NCBI RefSeq assembly: GCF_024300625.1
Contig: NZ_CP101322.1
Coordinates: forward strand, 2,741,992-2,805,991
Length of the DNA stretch: 64,000 bases
Direction: 5' to 3'
From: Halovivax gelatinilyticus
GTDB lineage: Archaea > Halobacteriota > Halobacteria > Halobacteriales > Natrialbaceae
Shown here: positions 17,824 to 26,227 of the stretch, piece by piece
Layout of the letters: the number at the start of each line of letters is the position of its first letter
Position numbering within the stretch: the first letter of the stretch is position 1
The notes under the pieces: model-generated
What the model was told of the DNA's origin: nothing
The model's database searches: none
Seen by the model: only the letters and a program-made list of their open reading frames with translations
Position numbers and translations under genes: made by a program

Positions 17824-18624
17824 TTACTTGCTCGAACAGCTCACTTCCGTGTTCACACTCAGTTCGCCGCTGTGCCGCTCACTGCGTACGTCTGACTCGG
17901 CCGTCGACTCTCGTGTGCAAATGGTATCCCGATTCCACAGTACGGCGAGCACGCCGCCGAGATAGGTTCCGTTGATGATCGTGAGCGCCCCGACGGTCAC
18001 GACTCGCTCAGAGTCCGGTAGGTCCGGTGTGGCGAACGGAAGGTCTACCGGCAGGTCGAACGCACCAGTGAGGATGACGAACACCATCGGCGAGAGGAAC
18101 GCGATGGCGTAGGAAGTCCCTCGCGGCGCGCGTACCACGAGTCGGATACACCGGTAGGGCAGGTGGACGAGTTCGTACAGCCCGTACAGCATGATTGCGA
18201 CCAGGAGGAGGCCGAGAACGACGCCGGTACCGCCGCTCGGTTCCGGAAACGCTTCGTAGTGGCCGATCAGGAAGACGGCGTTGACGGCCACGACCGCCAC
18301 AACCCCGCTCACAGCGAACGAGTACGTCTCGTCGGTTCCGTTCACGATCGCGTTCGCCTTCTCCGCCGAATAGGGGCCGATACGCGTGAGCACCCAGCCG
18401 CCGAGGACGACGCCGGCCGGGACGGTCACGGGCGGATACACCATGAAGAACGGACGAACGAACCCGTACGTGAGATTCCACGCGTACGAGAACGCTTCGA
18501 AGACGGCCCAGATAGCGAGCATGATACCTGCGAATACAGCCAGAAAGACAACGAGCGCGCCGCTCCCACCGCCGTCTCCGGACGAGAGCCATCGATACGC
18601 CGCGTACTTGCCAAGGAGTCCCAT
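17824..18624 (-). CDS. Polytopic membrane protein, unknown function
   Basis: The 266-residue protein has an N-terminal MGLLGKYAAYRWLSSGDGGG and roughly six hydrophobic helices (for example ALVVFLAVFAGIMLAIW, VSGVVAVVAVNAVFLIG and VVLGLLLVAIMLYGLYELV). It ends in a hydrophilic tail of about 35 residues. No catalytic motif is recognisable. It is convergent with the heme membrane protein and upstream of the nitroreductase on the same strand, with a 141-bp gap to it. Confidence 0.6.
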   Translation of the reverse strand: MGLLGKYAAYRWLSSGDGGGSGALVVFLAVFAGIMLAIWAVFEAFSYAWNLTYGFVRPFFMVYPPVTVPAGVVLGGWVLTRIGPYSAEKANAIVNGTDETYSFAVSGVVAVVAVNAVFLIGHYEAFPEPSGGTGVVLGLLLVAIMLYGLYELVHLPYRCIRLVVRAPRGTSYAIAFLSPMVFVILTGAFDLPVDLPFATPDLPDSERVVTVGALTIINGTYLGGVLAVLWNRDTICTRESTAESDVRSERHSGELSVNTEVSCSSK

Positions 18625-18765
18625 ATACGAACAGACGATATCGGGTGCGTTCGTTAGTTCTTGTGGCAGAACGGGACCCTGCGGATCGTCGCCGGGGCCG
18701 ATCTTCGCGGACGGTCGAGTTCGTAGGACGATATGGGACGATACTGGCGGCGGACCGATGCGCTC

Positions 18766-19365
18766 TCAGCGGAACGCCGTCCCCCAGTCGCCGCCGTGGA
18801 CGATGTCTTCTACGTCCCGTCGGTCGCGGGTGTCGGCCGAACTCTCGACCTCCTCGTCGCCGGGGTGGCCGACGACGATCGCTCCGATGGGGTCGTACTC
18901 CTCGGGAACGTCGAAAGCGTCGCGAAACGCCGGCCAGTCTTCGGTCGGGAGGCCGAAAAAGAGCGCGCCTAGATCTTCGACGATGGCCGCGTGGAGGACG
19001 TTCAGGGCAGCCATTCCCGTGTCGATGTACCAGTACGGCACCGGCCAGCGCGACTCGTCGCGGTCGGTCCACCCCTTGTCCGGCTCGGCGTACCGGTCGA
19101 GATAGTCGTCCTTGCAGGCGAGGGGGACGATCACGAGCGGTGCACGCCGGACCCGCTCGGGCTGGTCGTTGTGTGCGTTGGTCGCCCAGAAGCGCTCAAG
19201 TTCGTCAGGCGACTCCAGCGCGAGGAAGGCGAATCCCTGGCTGAACCCGGCCGACGGGCCCTGCAGGCCCGCGCTGACGATCCGTTCGACCGCGTCATCG
19301 TCGATGGGGTCGTCGCGGAAGGTACGCATCATGCGGCGGCGGTGGATGACATCGTAGTACTCCAT
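18766..19365 (-). CDS. Nitroreductase family FMN oxidoreductase
   Basis: The 199-residue protein begins MEYYDVIHRRRMMRTFRDDP, the typical nitroreductase start in which the RRMxRxF Arg residues hold the FMN phosphate. GLQGPSAGFSQGFAFL and a C-terminal GAIVVGHPGDEE match the family. The middle (GALFFGLP, and DTGMAALNVLHAAIVEDLGA) supplies the dimer and flavin contacts. Members reduce nitro compounds, quinones or act as BluB-like or F420-associated enzymes. The exact reaction is unknown. I chose ATG 19365 because the family starts there. Confidence 0.85.
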   Translation of the reverse strand: MEYYDVIHRRRMMRTFRDDPIDDDAVERIVSAGLQGPSAGFSQGFAFLALESPDELERFWATNAHNDQPERVRRAPLVIVPLACKDDYLDRYAEPDKGWTDRDESRWPVPYWYIDTGMAALNVLHAAIVEDLGALFFGLPTEDWPAFRDAFDVPEEYDPIGAIVVGHPGDEEVESSADTRDRRDVEDIVHGGDWGTAFR

Positions 19366-19638
19366 GTGAGATCGGTTCACGACCGCCCACAATAGACGTG
19401 TAGGGTAGCTTTACGGGTGCGGGTGGTGAACGATCGCTTCTGTGTTTTTCCGTCTTCGGTCTCTCTGCGTCTGGACTATGGCGCTCCATCGTTGCCCGTG
19501 TCGACGGACACCGGATCTACCCGAATGAACGGCTCATCCGATTTACGCACCCGAGATACGACGCGGATGGTGACACGTCTTGTAAGATTCTAACGTTCCT
19601 GGCCTCTCACGGCGTTCGATCGTCACGAGATGGCCTAC

Positions 19639-20166
19639 TCAATCGCTTTCGACTGTCGATCCGTAGATCGGTTTTCGAAGCCACGACGCACCCACGAACA
19701 GGACAATCGCAATGAACGTCAGAAACCATATCCAAACGTTCATTTCTAATAAAATAAAGTACGCTACGATCAAACCGGTGCTCGATCCGATCACGTACGT
19801 CGGTGAAATGCCGTACGCGTTTTTGTAGAATCGAACGAGGAGGACTGCAGAAACGATCCCGGCCATAATGTAGATGAAAAACGTCGAATCGCCCGCACTG
19901 GATCGCCCCTCAAACATCGGATCCGGTAGGAATATGCCGACACCACCGAACCAGAGCGCTCCGGCTAGCACGCCGAATACGTACGCCAAACCGTCGAGTC
20001 CCACGCTCCTTCGAATCGTGGCCGTCAGATCGGATTCATCTCGTGACCTCGATAACTCGCGTACGTCGTACTGTGGTTTTTCTTGCTTCGAACCTCCACG
20101 TGATTCTACTATCTCCTCGATCGCCACCGGCTCACGCTCTTCTGGTTCCGTATCGTTATTCCCCAC
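19639..20166 (-). CDS. Membrane protein, downstream partner of 20156-20476
   Basis: The protein has about 175 residues from the GTG at 20164-20166, which overlaps the upstream stop by 11 bp; an ATG at 20226 would overlap more. An acidic hydrophilic N-terminus of about 70 residues precedes four membrane helices (YVFGVLAGALWFGGVGIFL, FFIYIMAGIVSAVLLVRF, STGLIVAYFILLEM and IWFLTFIAIVLFVGAS). No known family is recognised. It is translationally coupled to the gene before it. Confidence 0.6.
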   Translation of the reverse strand: MGNNDTEPEEREPVAIEEIVESRGGSKQEKPQYDVRELSRSRDESDLTATIRRSVGLDGLAYVFGVLAGALWFGGVGIFLPDPMFEGRSSAGDSTFFIYIMAGIVSAVLLVRFYKNAYGISPTYVIGSSTGLIVAYFILLEMNVWIWFLTFIAIVLFVGASWLRKPIYGSTVESD

Positions 20167-20476
20167 GCTCTCCACCCCCGGTTTCTGGGGTCGTTGATTC
20201 TTCTCGCGCGAATCCGAGCGCACCATCTTCTAACTGCGTCAGTCTGGTCAGAATCAGCGTATCGGCGTGTCTGAAAAGGAGCATCACAACGAGATACGAG
20301 ACGCCGATAGAGAGCAACGCCAGGAGAACCAGCCCGTCCGTTCCCGTCTCGGCTATCACGAATACCGCGATGATGTACGCCGCAATCTGGATAGCTACCA
20401 CTTCGAAGAAGAATCGATTCGCTCTCTTTCTGTGTGCGTTCTTGATTTCGTGCGCTGACGTCGACTCGGTAGCCAT
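20156..20476 (-). CDS. Small membrane protein, upstream partner
   Basis: From ATG 20476 the protein is 106 residues: a basic N-terminus (HEIKNAHRKRANRFFF), two membrane helices (IAAYIIAVFVIAETG and GLVLLALLSIGVSYLVVMLLF) and a hydrophilic tail ending GGGERGE. Its stop overlaps the start of the next membrane protein, so the two form a coupled pair. Function is unknown. Confidence 0.6.
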   Translation of the reverse strand: MATESTSAHEIKNAHRKRANRFFFEVVAIQIAAYIIAVFVIAETGTDGLVLLALLSIGVSYLVVMLLFRHADTLILTRLTQLEDGALGFAREESTTPETGGGERGE

Positions 20477-20861
20477 GGGTGGACCTGTGAATGCGATGGC
20501 GAAATACCTCTCTGTCAACAATCGCGACAGTGGCCACAGAATTATTCGATGTGTCGATGCACACCGACACGAGCGTCATGTGCGTCCTCAATGGCTCGCT
20601 CCGACAAATGTGTAATCAGAACTCACGCTTCGTTCCCACTTTCGCGTAGTCACCGACCGAGTTGGGGACGAGTCTGTGTTTCTCGCCCGCATTCTCACGG
20701 CCACTCTCTGTCAGCGTTTGTGCCAGCTCGCTCAAATTATCGTACGAAAGTGAGCTACTTGCTCGAAAGCCGGGCTCACAACGTACGGACTTGCGGACGT
20801 ACTCAGCACACTCGGGCGACCCGGGTCCTGAAGGCGAGCGACGGCCCGATCGTTTTTTGAC
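20477..20861. other. Intergenic region without a supported gene
   Basis: Several plus-strand frames cover this stretch, but their translations lack folded motifs. The first 60 bp (A/T-rich, around 20536-20548) probably contain the promoter of the small membrane gene pair. It marks the left margin of the decayed accessory zone. Confidence 0.35.
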
Positions 20862-20924
20862 TTACTCTCTGCGGCTCATCCCAATGCGATCTTCTAGTTC
20901 TCGGACGGTCTCTTCGACGTTCAC
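20862..20924 (-). pseudogene. Truncated copy of a short peptide gene (paralogue of 29014-29121)
   Basis: The frame from GTG 20924 reads VNVEETVRELEDRIGMSRRE and stops. The same order of residues (V-N-x-x-E-T-V-x-E-L-E-x-R-x-G-M-S-x-R-E) occurs in a longer 35-residue frame at 29014-29121. The copy here is shortened by a premature TAA. The family is unknown to me. The two copies flank accessory DNA, which suggests they travel with mobile elements. Confidence 0.4.
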
Positions 20925-20939
20925 AACCGTCGAACCGTG

Positions 20940-21542
20940 CTACTGCTCGTTCTCGGAGGTACGCCACTCAAATAGTGTAGATATGCTTTCCGTTCCCACG
21001 AACCGAGGGATCTGCCCGGCATATTTCTCATATTCTTCACCGTACCGTTCTTCGAGCCATGGCTCCTCGGCAAATGGAAGCGCGACCCACCACCCGAGAT
21101 AAATCACCATTAGAATCGTTACTTGCGGGGCATTGGCGAGAAGCGCACACCCGACACACGCCATAATATATCCGACGTACTGGGGATTTCGGGAGTACCG
21201 ATACCATCCGGTCGTTCGTAGGTCCCCGTCTAATCCCAGCGTTTCTTCAACCCCGAGATTGAAGCCGGCTGCAACCGCAATCCCAAACCCGACACCGGTT
21301 AGAACAACCCCGGGAAGTAAGAATTCCAGCGGTGCCACCCATTCCCCCGGATCAGCGACATAGGCAACGAGAATAGCGAGATTGAAGATCTGTGACCCGA
21401 TCCAGTGAACGTAATAGTTCCAGTTACGTTCTCCAGGTGGCCAGTACGAGCCGATTCCAAGTGCGCTCGTAACGATCCCGATAAGAATGCTGGCGCCGAC
21501 GACGGCGGCGATGATGAACGCCGCTGTTCCAATTGTACTCAT
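20940..21542 (-). CDS. Isoprenylcysteine methyltransferase / phospholipid methyltransferase-like membrane protein
   Basis: From ATG 21542 the protein has 200 residues and about five membrane helices. It carries the family signature GWYRYSRNPQYVGYIMA and then EEPWLEERYGEEYEKYAGQIPRF (motifs EEPWLE and YEKYAGQIPRF), which bind SAM. Longer in-frame starts add shadow-like sequence. It is the second family member in the window and is more A/T-rich at synonymous sites than the first. The substrate is unknown. It lies at the edge of decayed accessory DNA and may have been acquired. Confidence 0.78.
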   Translation of the reverse strand: MSTIGTAAFIIAAVVGASILIGIVTSALGIGSYWPPGERNWNYYVHWIGSQIFNLAILVAYVADPGEWVAPLEFLLPGVVLTGVGFGIAVAAGFNLGVEETLGLDGDLRTTGWYRYSRNPQYVGYIMACVGCALLANAPQVTILMVIYLGWWVALPFAEEPWLEERYGEEYEKYAGQIPRFVGTESISTLFEWRTSENEQ

Positions 21543-21781
21543 CGTCGATTCACCGCCGAAGAGGGGTACGTTGAGAGCGTAATCGAAGTCCGTACGGAGA
21601 GTTCCATATCTCTTTGAGTGGTCAGTGTCACCCTTCCGCATTTTCACGGCTCTACTAGTGTTTTTATACGTACCTTCTACAACGAGGAGGTGTACTATAT
21701 CTGAACGTTCGTCTCGGGTAGCCGAGCTGGAACCTCCATTCACCGCTGAAACCTCCGGGTGAGAAGGTGCGTACGAGGTCG

Positions 21782-21873
21782 ACGGACACATTGATCTCGA
21801 GCCGCTGAGTGGTGTATCCACGCCGGATCGGGTGTGGCGTCACGCTGGTCGGACACGGCGACGCGCTGAACGG
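21782..21873 (-). pseudogene. Fragment of an XerC/D-type integrase C-terminus
   Basis: A minus-strand frame reads CPTSVTPHPIRRGYTTQ, nearly identical to the catalytic HxxR region CPASVTPHPIRRGYITK of the integrase at 32553-33656. The sequence before and after does not continue the homology, and the catalytic tyrosine region is missing. It is a remnant left by an earlier element. Confidence 0.7.
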
Positions 21874-21914
21874 CCCTGACCGTGGCCTACTCGTACGGTT
21901 CGAGGTTCTTCCCC

Positions 21915-22010
21915 CTGCATCTCCCGGACGTCGGCGAGGGTGAGTCCGCAGCCACATGACTGGAGGATGTGGCCTATGGAGGTGATGGCGACGACCGGCG
22001 CCTCACAGAA
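21915..22010 (-). pseudogene. Fragment of a phage/plasmid-type zinc-finger protein
   Basis: The frame reads FCEAPVVAITSIG, then CGCGLTLADVREMQG. This matches the C-terminal two thirds of the intact protein at 25695-25853 (FCETPVVAITSTG, CGCGLTLTDVQEMQG). The N-terminal CPFPRCP part is gone and the frame continues past the homologous stop. It is a decayed paralogue next to an integrase remnant. Confidence 0.65.
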
Positions 22011-22131
22011 TATTGTATCATCTTCCTCCCTTCGGGGACTTCCCCACGGATACGAACCAGCCAGTGAGTCCTGAATTCACGACCAGTGTCCGAAACCACC
22101 GAGTCATTATCGAGATAATCATCACCCAGCG

Positions 22132-22317
22132 TATGACCGTTTGCGACCGAACCGACGATCTCGATGCATACAGGACCGCGTTTGAATCACCCGGTGTGCG
22201 TTCTTCGTCATCTACGGCCGACGCCGGGTCGGCAACACAGAACTGATCAGGGAGTTTTGCGCCGAACGGCCCCACATCTATTTCTTGCCAGCACAGGAGG
22301 CTGAAGCCGGGAGTTGA
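22132..22317 (+). pseudogene. Frameshifted fragment of an archaeal AAA ATPase (PF01637/DUF234 type)
   Basis: Frame one from ATG 22132 reads RTDDLDAYRTAFESPG, the usual start of archaeal PF01637 ATPases. After a shift at about 22200 another frame reads AFFVIYGRRRVGNTELIRE and FCAERPHIYFLPAQEAE and then stops. The P-loop is GRRRVGNT, so the invariant lysine is Asn. Only about 60 residues of a protein that is normally over 400 remain. It is clearly non-functional. Confidence 0.7.
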
Positions 22318-22372
22318 GTGTTTGATGTGCGGTCTGTGCATATGTACGCGGCGGGCTTCGCGAGCTGCGCCG

Positions 22373-22691
22373 TCAGGACTCACGCCACCCGTGGCCGCAC
22401 TCGACGCAGGTGAACAGCCGAACCTCGTAGGAACCGCCCGGCTTCGGCAGCATCTCGTAGCAGGCCCGGTCGCTGTCGCAGCCCTCGGCCGGACGGGGCT
22501 CTTGCATCGTGTCGGCGGAGCCCTTGGGTCGCGTCGGCCACGGCGGGTGTCCCGTCGTCTCGCTGTCCATCCTGGGTCGCCATCGGCGCGTCCGCGTGCG
22601 AGTCCGGCGGCTCCTCGTTCTCACAGGAGCGACACATCCACGTGTCGTTCCGTGTGTCCATCATCGAACCACACTCGTCACAGAATTGCAT
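22373..22691 (-). pseudogene. TFS (TFIIS/RpoM-like) transcription factor gene with a frameshift
   Basis: From ATG 22691 one frame reads MQFCDECGSMMDTRNDTWMC to about ADATQ; after one extra base the next frame reads SADTMQEPRP, CDSDRACYEMLPKPGG and FTCVECGHGWRES. Together they give a full-length archaeal TFS with both zinc ribbons (CDEC/CRSC and C..C/CVEC). TFS stimulates RNA cleavage by archaeal RNA polymerase. In the C-ribbon the usual acidic pair near the tip is not obvious. The shift lies at a run of G (GGG near 22523-22527), so slippage or a sequencing error is possible, but neighbouring genes are also broken. Confidence 0.7.
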
Positions 22692-22809
22692 ATACCGGAG
22701 GAATACGCGATTGTCGGATTTATGCGTTAACTTCAGATCCGTCGTGGATTTCGGGCAACTGCTCGTGCTGACTGTTCTGAGCGAACCAGACCGTTCTGGT
22801 TCTCGATGG

Positions 22810-22839
22810 GCGACATTCACGCCCTGTATTCAGCACGCC
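22810..22839. repeat. Relic sequence shared with 35783-35812
   Basis: This 30-bp stretch matches 35783-35812 in 26 of 30 positions (for example the shared core TATTCAGC). The other copy adjoins an inverted-repeat end resembling an IS5-type terminus. I read both as relics of the same type of insertion sequence end. Confidence 0.45.
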
Positions 22840-22972
22840 TCTCTCAACACCGCGTTTAGCTGATAGAAGAGATGGCATAGGATCGCGCACGAACTGTTCG
22901 ATGTTCTCCGGTACACGACCCTCAGATAATTCTATCATCCCCGCTTATGGAGCGAGGTGAAGTCTTTTCTCT

Positions 22973-23689
22973 ATGGCCGATTCGAGTAGCGACGAATTCG
23001 ACCCAACCGCGCGGGACCAGCGGGAGATCGGCCGCGAAATGGTCGACGAGAGCACGGGACTCGGCTCGGTGATGGCTCACGCCTATCGCGGAGAGATCGA
23101 CCGTGTGGGAACGTGGCGCCAGCGCCTCGACGAGACGACGACGTGGGCGGTGACGCTGATGGCAGCGATCCTGACGTGGGCGTTTTCGAGTACCGACAAC
23201 CCACACTATATCTTGCTGATCGGGATCGTCGTCGTCACCATCTTTCTGGGCATCGAAGCCCGGCGGTACCGGGACTACGACGTCTTTCGATCTCGTGCTC
23301 GAGTCATCCAGGAGAACCTGTTCGCAAACGCCCTCGATCCATCTCAGGGCACCGAAAGTCACGACTGGCGAGCGGAACTCAGCAAGGACTATCGCAGGCC
23401 CACGCTGAAAGTCTCGCTATCCGAAGCACTCGCAAACCGGCTCCGACGCGTGTACCTCGCGCTGCTCGGAATCCTAGTGGTCGCGTGGATCTTCAGGATT
23501 ACAGCGTTCGCGCCGCGCGAGGCCTGGCTGACAACCGCTGGAATCGCCCGTCTCCCAGGCGTTACGGTGGTTGCCGTCGTGGCTGTGTTCTACCTCGTAC
23601 TGCTGGCCGTCTCCTTCTGGCCCCGCGAGCGCCACGCCAAAGGTGAGTTCCGTGAAGGAGACCCGGAAGACTGGAAAGAGACAGAGTAG
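22973..23689 (+). CDS. DUF2270 family membrane protein
   Basis: The 238-residue protein has the DUF2270 layout. A hydrophilic N-terminus with MVDESTGLGSVMAHAYRGE comes first, then two helices (TTWAVTLMAAILTWAFSS and YILLIGIVVVTIFLGIEARR), and the RYRDYDVFRSRARVIQENLF motif (RYRDYDVF, RARVIQENLF). Two C-terminal helices and a charged tail follow. The family is widespread in haloarchaea and some bacteria and has no known function. It is intact and GC-rich although its neighbours on both sides are decayed. Confidence 0.85.
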   Translation: MADSSSDEFDPTARDQREIGREMVDESTGLGSVMAHAYRGEIDRVGTWRQRLDETTTWAVTLMAAILTWAFSSTDNPHYILLIGIVVVTIFLGIEARRYRDYDVFRSRARVIQENLFANALDPSQGTESHDWRAELSKDYRRPTLKVSLSEALANRLRRVYLALLGILVVAWIFRITAFAPREAWLTTAGIARLPGVTVVAVVAVFYLVLLAVSFWPRERHAKGEFREGDPEDWKETE

Positions 23690-23993
23690 GGAATCCGTTC
23701 TCTGAATTGAGCGATCACCACGTTCGCAGGTCGAGCCGAAACCGTGTCACATTCGCGCGCCGTTTCTTGTACGGCAATACAAATATCAGCCGAAACTGGT
23801 AGGAATCCCAGTGGCCAGTACGCAAGCACATCGCCTGGTTTTTTATTATCGGCCCGAATATGGATTTCCACTCATACTCACCGCTCTATACGGAGCGCCA
23901 AGGACAGGGAAACTAATCGGAGTGAAGAATATTTCGGGCAGGGTTCTACCAGTCCGCGGTGCAATTATATAGACCGACTGAGATAATTGTGCC
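23690..23993. other. Intergenic region, no gene seen
   Basis: This region is mixed in composition, with A/T-rich patches near 23836-23860 and 23960-23985. The second could be the promoter of the broken nuclease-like gene downstream. I see no RNA gene or conserved frame. Confidence 0.35.
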
Positions 23994-24030
23994 GTGAACG
24001 TAGACGTCGACCCGAGCGGCTGACTGGAAA

Positions 24031-24345
24031 TCGATCCGTGGTGGGCGACGTACGCACAACTTCGATCGATCGCCCAACGTTCGGACAGCGCGAGAGCGGT
24101 CGACGTCGATCGATTGACTCGGTGCTGGGACGATCTCGATCCGTGGTCGCGCGAATACACCGACTCGTCTCCCGTGGAAATCGAGCCCGCCATGGGAGCG
24201 GTGATCGGCTCGAACTGGTTGGCAGATGGATGGACCGACCTCGACCCGTGGTGGGACGAATACGCCGATATTGGTCACGAAACGGCGATTGAGCTCGCGA
24301 ACCTCCTCGAGCGATCCACTGACGAGTGGACGAACTCCAACGCAC
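24031..24345. repeat. Three degenerate 105-bp (35-residue) tandem repeats
   Basis: TCGATCCGTG at 24031 and 24136, and TCGACCCGTG at 24241, are spaced exactly 105 bp apart. Each starts a unit with the translated pattern (E/D)-(I/L)-D-P-W-x-x-x-Y. The rest of each unit is diverged. This is a triplicated N-terminal module in the nuclease-like gene; the first unit lies downstream of the first stop. Confidence 0.6.
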
Positions 24346-25025
24346 CCTTCGACACCGATCCGCTCGCTGCGAATTTGACGCAAACTCAACTGTCGCGAGG
24401 TCCGCTGCAACCGGGCAACGAGGTCGAGTGGTCGCGGTGGCTCGCGCAGTTGCTGTACCCATCGAAAGCCCTCGTATCAGAGTTGTTCGAAGTATCGGTC
24501 GAGACTCCGCCAAGCGAGGTTATCCGAGAGGATCGCTTATCGAAGCACGCGGGTGGATTTCGCCGTCCGGATATCCTGGTCTGTCACGCCGACCGTGGCA
24601 TCTCGATCGAGGTCAAACTGGACGACGAGAACTATCGTAAGACTCCGGAGACGGCTGCACTCGTCGAGCAGCACTACGCCGATCGAGAGTGGCCTCACAC
24701 GTTACTCCTCCCAAAGCGACAGACTGGCCGCCTCGAGTCGATCGTCGATCCCTCGCTCGAAACTGATTCCGACGGAAAACGGTCCCTCGATTGGGAGACA
24801 CCCGGCCCGATCCGAGTGCTCGACTGGCAAGACGTGACTGCGGCCATCCGCTCGGTTCTCCGACAGGGCGCTGCCGTTGACGACCACTGGGCAGCAAACG
24901 CGTTCTTGTTCTGTGCGGTCGCTGAGCAGCACATTTCGGGCTTTCAGTCGGAACCGAGCGTGCGGCGGTTGGCAGAACCCCGTACCATCGTCGACGCGAC
25001 CGTCTCAGTTGGGGTGGCAACCAGT

Positions 25026-25119
25026 CTGGCAGAACAACTAACGTACCTCCGTGAGTCTGTGGACGAAACTCCCTCCGAGACGCATCTCGCTGGCAGAACA
25101 ACTAACGTACCTCCGTGAG
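25026..25119. repeat. 30-bp direct repeat, 64 bp apart, carrying the premature stop
   Basis: The identical 30 bp that begin CTGGCAGAACAACTAACG occur at 25026-25055 and 25090-25119. Similarity continues a few bases beyond (GTGGACG in both). The offset of 64 bp puts the second copy in another frame and creates the TGA at 25116-25118. It looks like a recent local duplication that broke the gene. Confidence 0.8.
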
Positions 25120-25694
25120 AGGGTGGACGCAAAACGGACGAGTTTCTCACGGAAGGGCTCCGGAACGGCCGATACCTGAAAGCGATCCGGCTGATCGACC
25201 AGTTCGAGAAGGAGATGGAGGCGCCGTTACGCGAGTTCGGTCAGCGAATGGTCGACGAGCATCCCGATCTGTTTGGACCGAGCGTCGACCCTCACGTTCG
25301 GAGTCGTCGCGACTCTGGCAGCTCGCTCGCCCACCAGCGAATTAACTACCAGATGCACGGCGTCGAGGTGCCGGACGACGAGAACTCCCAGTACCTCAAC
25401 GTCCACCTCTACTGGATGCCGCCGGCGGAGTACGCCCGAACCGATATCGACGGCGCACTGCGGGCGTTTGGCTATAAAATAACGAACGCCGATCCGACCG
25501 TCGACGACAGGGTAGTTCAACAGACCCGATCTTCGGACTGGCCGCTACGGACCTCGGACAATCCGTTCGATTCTAACACCGTCTTCTACAGACACGTCGA
25601 CTCGGCCGCGGACATCGAGGAAACGGCAACCACGCTCGTCGAGCACTTCTCGGAGTTCGGGACGGCGTATGCGAGACGCTGAGTCGCCGCCGGA

Positions 25695-25853
25695 CTACCC
25701 CTGCATCTCCTGGACGTCGGTAAGTGTGAGCCCACAGCCACAGGGACTGGCGGAATGTGAGTGTGGCCCGGTGGAGGTGATGGCGACGACCGGCGTCTCA
25801 CAGAACGGACACCGCGGAAACGGGCAGTCTGCCAGGTCGGGTGTGTCCGTCAT
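25695..25853 (-). CDS. Small zinc-finger protein of phage/plasmid type
   Basis: From ATG 25853 the protein has 52 residues: MTDTPDLADCPFPRCPFCET, then VVAITSTGPHSHSASPCGCG and TLTDVQEMQG. Cysteines C10, C15, C18 and CGC with two histidines suggest one or two zinc sites. The start overlaps the stop of the upstream relative (ATGA), so the two are translationally coupled. Similar small proteins occur in haloarchaeal proviruses and plasmids. Function is unknown. A decayed copy is at 21915-22010. Confidence 0.7.
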   Translation of the reverse strand: MTDTPDLADCPFPRCPFCETPVVAITSTGPHSHSASPCGCGLTLTDVQEMQG

Positions 25854-26197
25854 CTGTTGGTCCCTCGCAGGAAGTGCGCGACCGTGTGGGCGTCGAGCTC
25901 GCAGCCGCAGGGATCCGCGGTGTGCTGGTTCGGTCCGAGCGTTCTGATCGTGATTACGGGCTCCGTGCAACTCGGACACGGTGGGTAGTACTCGCGAGAG
26001 ACGATGCCGTATCGATACGGGTCGGTCGGGCGGGCAATCTGGATGTAGAGCGGGTCTTCTGTGGGACCCGTGACTGTGTGGATGACTGCGGTATCGGTGG
26101 TGGAGTGTCTCGGATTGAGAGACTCGTGAGTAGTCGTGTAGTGGGGATACGCGGGCTGTGCGCGGGGTTTATGGTGGTCTGGTGTATAGCGTGTCAT
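25850..26197 (-). CDS. Zinc-finger protein of phage/plasmid type, longer partner
   Basis: From ATG 26197 the protein is 115 residues. The C-terminal half, YPPCPSCTEPVITIRTLGPN, then TADPCGCELDAHTVAHFLRG, has the same architecture as the downstream partner (CPxC, VxxI.T.GP, H, PCGC, L). The two genes are therefore tandem paralogues sharing an ATGA junction. The N-terminal half is Pro/His/Thr-rich. Role unknown. Confidence 0.65.
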   Translation of the reverse strand: MTRYTPDHHKPRAQPAYPHYTTTHESLNPRHSTTDTAVIHTVTGPTEDPLYIQIARPTDPYRYGIVSREYYPPCPSCTEPVITIRTLGPNQHTADPCGCELDAHTVAHFLRGTNR

Positions 26198-26227
26198 GGC
26201 TTTCGGTAAAACCCTGGGACGGGTTTC

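Larger units (their letters stand above)
23994..25682 (+). pseudogene. PD-(D/E)XK nuclease-like gene interrupted by two in-frame TGA codons
   Basis: One reading frame spans the whole interval, with TGA at 24021-24023 (after VNVDVDPSG) and at 25116-25118. Between them lies a protein with the nuclease core: RRPDILVCHADRGISIEVKL (Asp, then Glu-x-Lys), preceded by LSKHAGGF. After the second stop the frame continues with KTDEFLTEGLRNGRYLKAIR and a conserved C-terminus ending EHFSEFGTAYARR. Translation could start at TTG 24114 for the first part (about 334 residues) and at ATG 25215 for the second (155 residues). The second stop lies within a local duplication. The nuclease fold suggests defence or DNA repair. 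A C-terminal relic of a relative is at 32338-32421. Confidence 0.6.

Noticed and set aside
18008-19072. 354-codon minus-strand frame
   Set aside because: It overlaps two better-supported genes in another frame and is mostly Arg-rich.
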